Shown one piece after another: positions 6,193 through 8,100 of a DNA stretch of 8,100 nt (position 1 is its first letter; each line of letters opens with the position of its first letter). This DNA comes from Lactobacillaceae bacterium UBA639 (lineage in GTDB: Bacteria > Bacillota > Bacilli > Lactobacillales > Lactobacillaceae). A program made the translations under genes and the position numbers. The notes beneath the pieces are model-generated. The model saw only the letters and a program-made list of their open reading frames with translations. It was not told the origin of the DNA and searched no databases. The DNA is taken from assembly GCA_002299975.1 (NCBI GenBank), contig DBOT01000126.1, positions 22,625 through 30,724 of the forward strand, written 5' to 3'.

Positions 6193-6206
6193 GTATTCTA
6201 GAATAC
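6193..6206. promoter_or_regulatory. Perfect 14-bp palindrome over the -10 of the URO-D/ABC operon promoter
   Basis: GTATTCTAGAATAC reads the same on both strands and contains the predicted -10 (TAGAAT, minus strand). A dimeric regulator bound here would block the promoter. A second imperfect inverted repeat, TGTCGAC-GTTT-GTCAACA (6209-6226), covers the -35 side. No regulator gene is next to it, and the binding protein is unknown. The palindrome is seen; operator function is inferred. Confidence 0.4.
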
Positions 6207-6224
6207 TGTGTCGACGTTTGTCAA
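6195..6224 (-). promoter_or_regulatory. Promoter of the leader-URO-D-ABC operon
   Basis: Minus-strand TTGACA (6224-6219) is a perfect -35 box. It is followed after 18 bases by TAGAAT (6200-6195), with transcription expected to begin near 6189. The ribosome binding site of the leader peptide starts about 11 bases later. This is the best sigma-70-type promoter in the window. Confidence 0.8.
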
Positions 6225-6256
6225 CAGAATTTTACTGATTTTTTGTTAGCCAAATC

Positions 6257-6280
6257 AAAAAGCCCCGCAGATTGCGGAGC
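6257..6280 (-). terminator. Intrinsic terminator of the 39-aa gene
   Basis: On the minus strand GCTCCGCA (6280-6273), loop ATC, and TGCGGGGC (6269-6262) pair over 8 positions with one G-U, followed by T5 (6261-6257). It lies 22 bp after the stop of the small gene and 32 bp before the -35 of the transporter operon, separating the two units. Confidence 0.85.
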
Positions 6281-6301
6281 CGTGGGCGTTTGAGTATTTA
6301 A

Positions 6302-6421
6302 TTATTCGAAGAAGACGACCTTACCATCCACTTTGAATGGCAATGCCACTGAACCTTTCGAGTGGCCGTCCTTCTCAAAGTTACGGGTAACGTTACGAAT
6401 TGCATTAGTGTTTAGTAGCAT
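6302..6421 (-). CDS. Small hypothetical protein, 39 aa
   Basis: The open frame runs from ATG (6421-6419) to TAA (6304-6302). It begins MLLNTNAIRNVTRNFEKDGH and ends LPFKVDGKVVFFE. AAAGGGG (6436-6430) lies 8 bases upstream of the start. A promoter candidate and an intrinsic terminator bracket it as a single-gene unit. The peptide is mixed charged and hydrophobic, with no signal peptide, membrane segment or cysteine. The C-terminal VDGKVVFFE looks like a beta-hairpin strand pair. I do not recognise a function. The clean ribosome binding site, sensible composition and dedicated terminator argue that it is real. It is not antisense to anything known. Confidence 0.7.
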   Translation of the reverse strand: MLLNTNAIRNVTRNFEKDGHSKGSVALPFKVDGKVVFFE

Positions 6422-6447
6422 TATGATCGCCCCTTTCTTTGTTGTTC

Positions 6448-6485
6448 AACTGTAAAATAACATGTTTATTGAGACATTTACAGTT
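6448..6485. repeat. Inverted repeat at the 5' end of the 39-aa gene transcript
   Basis: AACTGTAAA (6448-6456) and TTTACAGTT (6477-6485) are perfect 9-bp inverted copies separated by 20 bases. The spacer has its own small palindrome AACATGTT (6459-6466). The repeat lies between the predicted promoter of the 39-aa gene and its ribosome binding site. It could be an operator or a 5' mRNA stem-loop; the sequence does not decide. Confidence 0.55.
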
Positions 6486-6494
6486 AAAAATGCC

Positions 6495-6523
6495 AGTCTA
6501 AGAAAGTCTCTCATTATTGTCCA
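6495..6523 (-). promoter_or_regulatory. Promoter candidate for the 39-aa gene
   Basis: Minus-strand TGGACA (6523-6518; 5 of 6 matches to the -35 consensus) is followed after 17 bases by TAGACT (6500-6495; 4 of 6 to the -10). Transcription would start near 6488, so the inverted repeat 6485-6448 would be at the very 5' end of the mRNA. Confidence 0.5.
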
Positions 6524-6676
6524 GCTAAATTTTGCATAATCTGCGTGGCTGTACCGACTGCGCTGCATAAAAGGCGTCGTCTAGGCCCTCGTGGCCGGTC
6601 AACCGATGAATATAGATTTATTTTGCTGCGAATAAGAATTTGCTAAGCAGATCAGTGAGACTTTTCTTCTTTTCAA
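6524..6676. other. Intergenic stretch with a GC-rich block, no gene supported
   Basis: Between the promoter of the 39-aa gene and that of the DUF72 gene lies a short GC-rich block (about 6541-6605) in AT-rich surroundings. The minus strand has a 30-codon open stretch (6617-6525) reading in part GHEGLDDAFYAAQSVQPR, with a possible TTG start but no ribosome binding site. A plus-strand open stretch (6487-6646) has no usable start. GGCC arms around CTCGT (6583-6595) could form a small hairpin. It could be a gene remnant or an untranslated region; I see no RNA family. Confidence 0.4.
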
Positions 6677-6705
6677 TTGCAATGTTACCGGTCAGCCCTT
6701 AGGAT
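6677..6705 (+). promoter_or_regulatory. Promoter candidate for the DUF72 gene
   Basis: TTGCAA (6677-6682) and TAGGAT (6700-6705) are separated by 17 bases, each with 4 of 6 consensus matches. The DUF72 start codon is 26 bp after the -10, leaving room for the GGAGGGG ribosome binding site (6718-6724). Confidence 0.45.
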
Positions 6706-6731
6706 AGAAACGAATATGGAGGGGATTAATC

Positions 6732-7580
6732 ATGAAGATAACCATTGGCTTGACCACCTGGACCGAGCACCCGGCCCTGATCAATAACGAACAACGGCCC
6801 GTCACCTTAAATGAATACGCCCAGCACCTGCCGACGGTGGAAGTGGATACCTTCTTCTACGCCCTTCCCCAGGTGACGACGATTCAGAACTGGCTGGCTG
6901 AGGTGCCAGAGTCGTTTCAATTTATCGTGAAGACTCACCGGAGGATGACTCTTCACGAACGGGGCCAGGAGAAGGGGGAGCTCGAGCAGCTCTTCAATCG
7001 TTACCGTAAGACGGTGGCCCCCCTCGTGGCAGCTGGCCAGCTCAAGACGGTCCTCTTCCAATTTCCACCCTATTTTGATGCCTCACCGCAAGATATCGAA
7101 TACCTCCGCCTGGTCCGGCTCTGGATGGGGAACCTGCCGATCGCCATTGAGCTGCGTAACCAGACCTGGTACCGGCCGGGGACGTTGAAATCCCTGTTGG
7201 CCTTCTGTCGGGAGCTCCACTTCACCCTGGTCGCGGCCGATGAACCCCATGGTACCGTCACCTCGGTTCCCTTTGTGTTGGCGACGACCAATCCGGACCT
7301 GGTGATGATGCGTCTGCACGGGCAGAACACGGAAGGCTGGATCAACCAGGGGAAGAGTTGGCGCAAGACCCGGACCTTATATAAGTACTCTTCTGCCGAA
7401 TTGCAGGCGTTCTGTGATCAGATCAACCAGTTGACACCACAGCCCAAGGAACTCTGCGTGGTCTTCAACAACAACTCGGGAAAGGACGCCGCCCCGAATG
7501 CTCTCCAGCTACAGAAGATGCTTGGTATTCACTTCACCGGTCTGGCACCGCGCTCACCTGAACAGATCGACCTGTTTTAG
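6732..7580 (+). CDS. DUF72 (YecE-like) family protein
   Basis: This 282-aa soluble protein has the DUF72 pattern throughout. The N-terminal TIGLTTWTEHP strand is followed by VEVDTFFYALP (36-46), FQFIVKTHRRMT (62-73), a LFQFPPYF segment (109-116), IELRNQTWY (138-146), MRLHGQN (194-200) and VVFNNNSGKDAAPNALQLQ near 243-261. The family is predicted to form a TIM barrel and is widespread, but its reaction is not established; the conserved acidic, Arg and His residues suggest an enzyme. Length is normal. The start ATG has GGAGGGG 7 bases upstream and fits the family N-terminus. It has its own promoter candidate and no clear terminator before metG, 77 bp downstream in the same direction, so read-through into metG is possible. 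Confidence 0.93.
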   Translation: MKITIGLTTWTEHPALINNEQRPVTLNEYAQHLPTVEVDTFFYALPQVTTIQNWLAEVPESFQFIVKTHRRMTLHERGQEKGELEQLFNRYRKTVAPLVAAGQLKTVLFQFPPYFDASPQDIEYLRLVRLWMGNLPIAIELRNQTWYRPGTLKSLLAFCRELHFTLVAADEPHGTVTSVPFVLATTNPDLVMMRLHGQNTEGWINQGKSWRKTRTLYKYSSAELQAFCDQINQLTPQPKELCVVFNNNSGKDAAPNALQLQKMLGIHFTGLAPRSPEQIDLF

Positions 7581-7600
7581 CCTGTTCCCGGGCGGCTAAT

Positions 7601-7610
7601 ATGCTATACT
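7601..7610 (+). promoter_or_regulatory. Extended -10 promoter of metG
   Basis: TATACT (7605-7610) is preceded by TGC, giving an extended -10 (TGnTATACT). No good -35 lies 16-18 bases upstream (only CTGTTC-like bases). Transcription would begin about 40 bases before the metG start, so the leader is too short for a T-box. Confidence 0.6.
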
Positions 7611-7642
7611 AAACTGTAAAACTAATCTTAGAAATCAATTAG

Positions 7643-8100
<458 letters not shown>

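Noticed and set aside
5996..6240. T-box or SAM riboswitch controlling the operon
   Set aside because: No T-box core (AGGGTGGNACCGCG-like) and no S-box core is present on the minus strand; the leader frame with Cys codons explains the terminator better.
7581..7604. Terminator between the DUF72 gene and metG
   Set aside because: The GC-rich bases around CCCGGG can pair only weakly and no T run follows.

Overview
The window looks like a chromosomal segment of a heterofermentative lactic acid bacterium. A Limosilactobacillus (L. fermentum-like) is my best guess. This rests on roughly even base composition, strong AGGAGG-type ribosome binding sites, frequent TTG starts, a class II HMG-CoA reductase and a cysteine-free basic binding protein of the type known in that group. 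The species is inferred, not proven.

Layout. (1) 1-1887, plus strand: the 3' end of a class II HMG-CoA reductase gene (mvaA), overlapped by a gene of the family often labelled 'IpaB/EvcA' that carries an HExxH motif, then a Sir2-family deacylase. A bidirectional terminator closes this cluster. (2) 1905-6224, minus strand: one transcription unit that reads promoter, Cys-Cys leader peptide, intrinsic terminator, URO-D/MtaA-like zinc methyltransferase, ABC ATPase, permease, permease, secreted amino-acid-binding protein. (3) 6257-6523, minus strand: an independent small gene (39 aa) with its own promoter candidate and terminator. (4) 6500-6731: a non-coding stretch with a GC-rich block and a promoter candidate. 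(5) 6732-7580, plus strand: a DUF72/YecE-like gene. (6) 7658-8100, plus strand: the 5' part of metG (methionyl-tRNA synthetase).

The main point of interest is the control region of the transporter operon. A 28-aa open frame with a strong ribosome binding site has two adjacent Cys codons (TGT TGT). It is followed by a 15-bp terminator about 30 nt before the first structural gene. Segments of the leader can pair in mutually exclusive ways: one segment inside the leader ORF is complementary both to the leader start-codon region and to the 5' arm and loop of the terminator, and a second long-range hairpin joins the Cys codons to the leader stop codon. This is the architecture of ribosome-mediated attenuation, here predicted to sense charged tRNA-Cys. 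It suggests that the operon imports a cysteine-related or S-methylated sulfur compound and that the URO-D-like protein, which has the His-x-Cys...Cys zinc site of thiol methyltransferases, handles its methyl or thiol chemistry. The substrate is inferred; no enzyme activity is visible from sequence alone.
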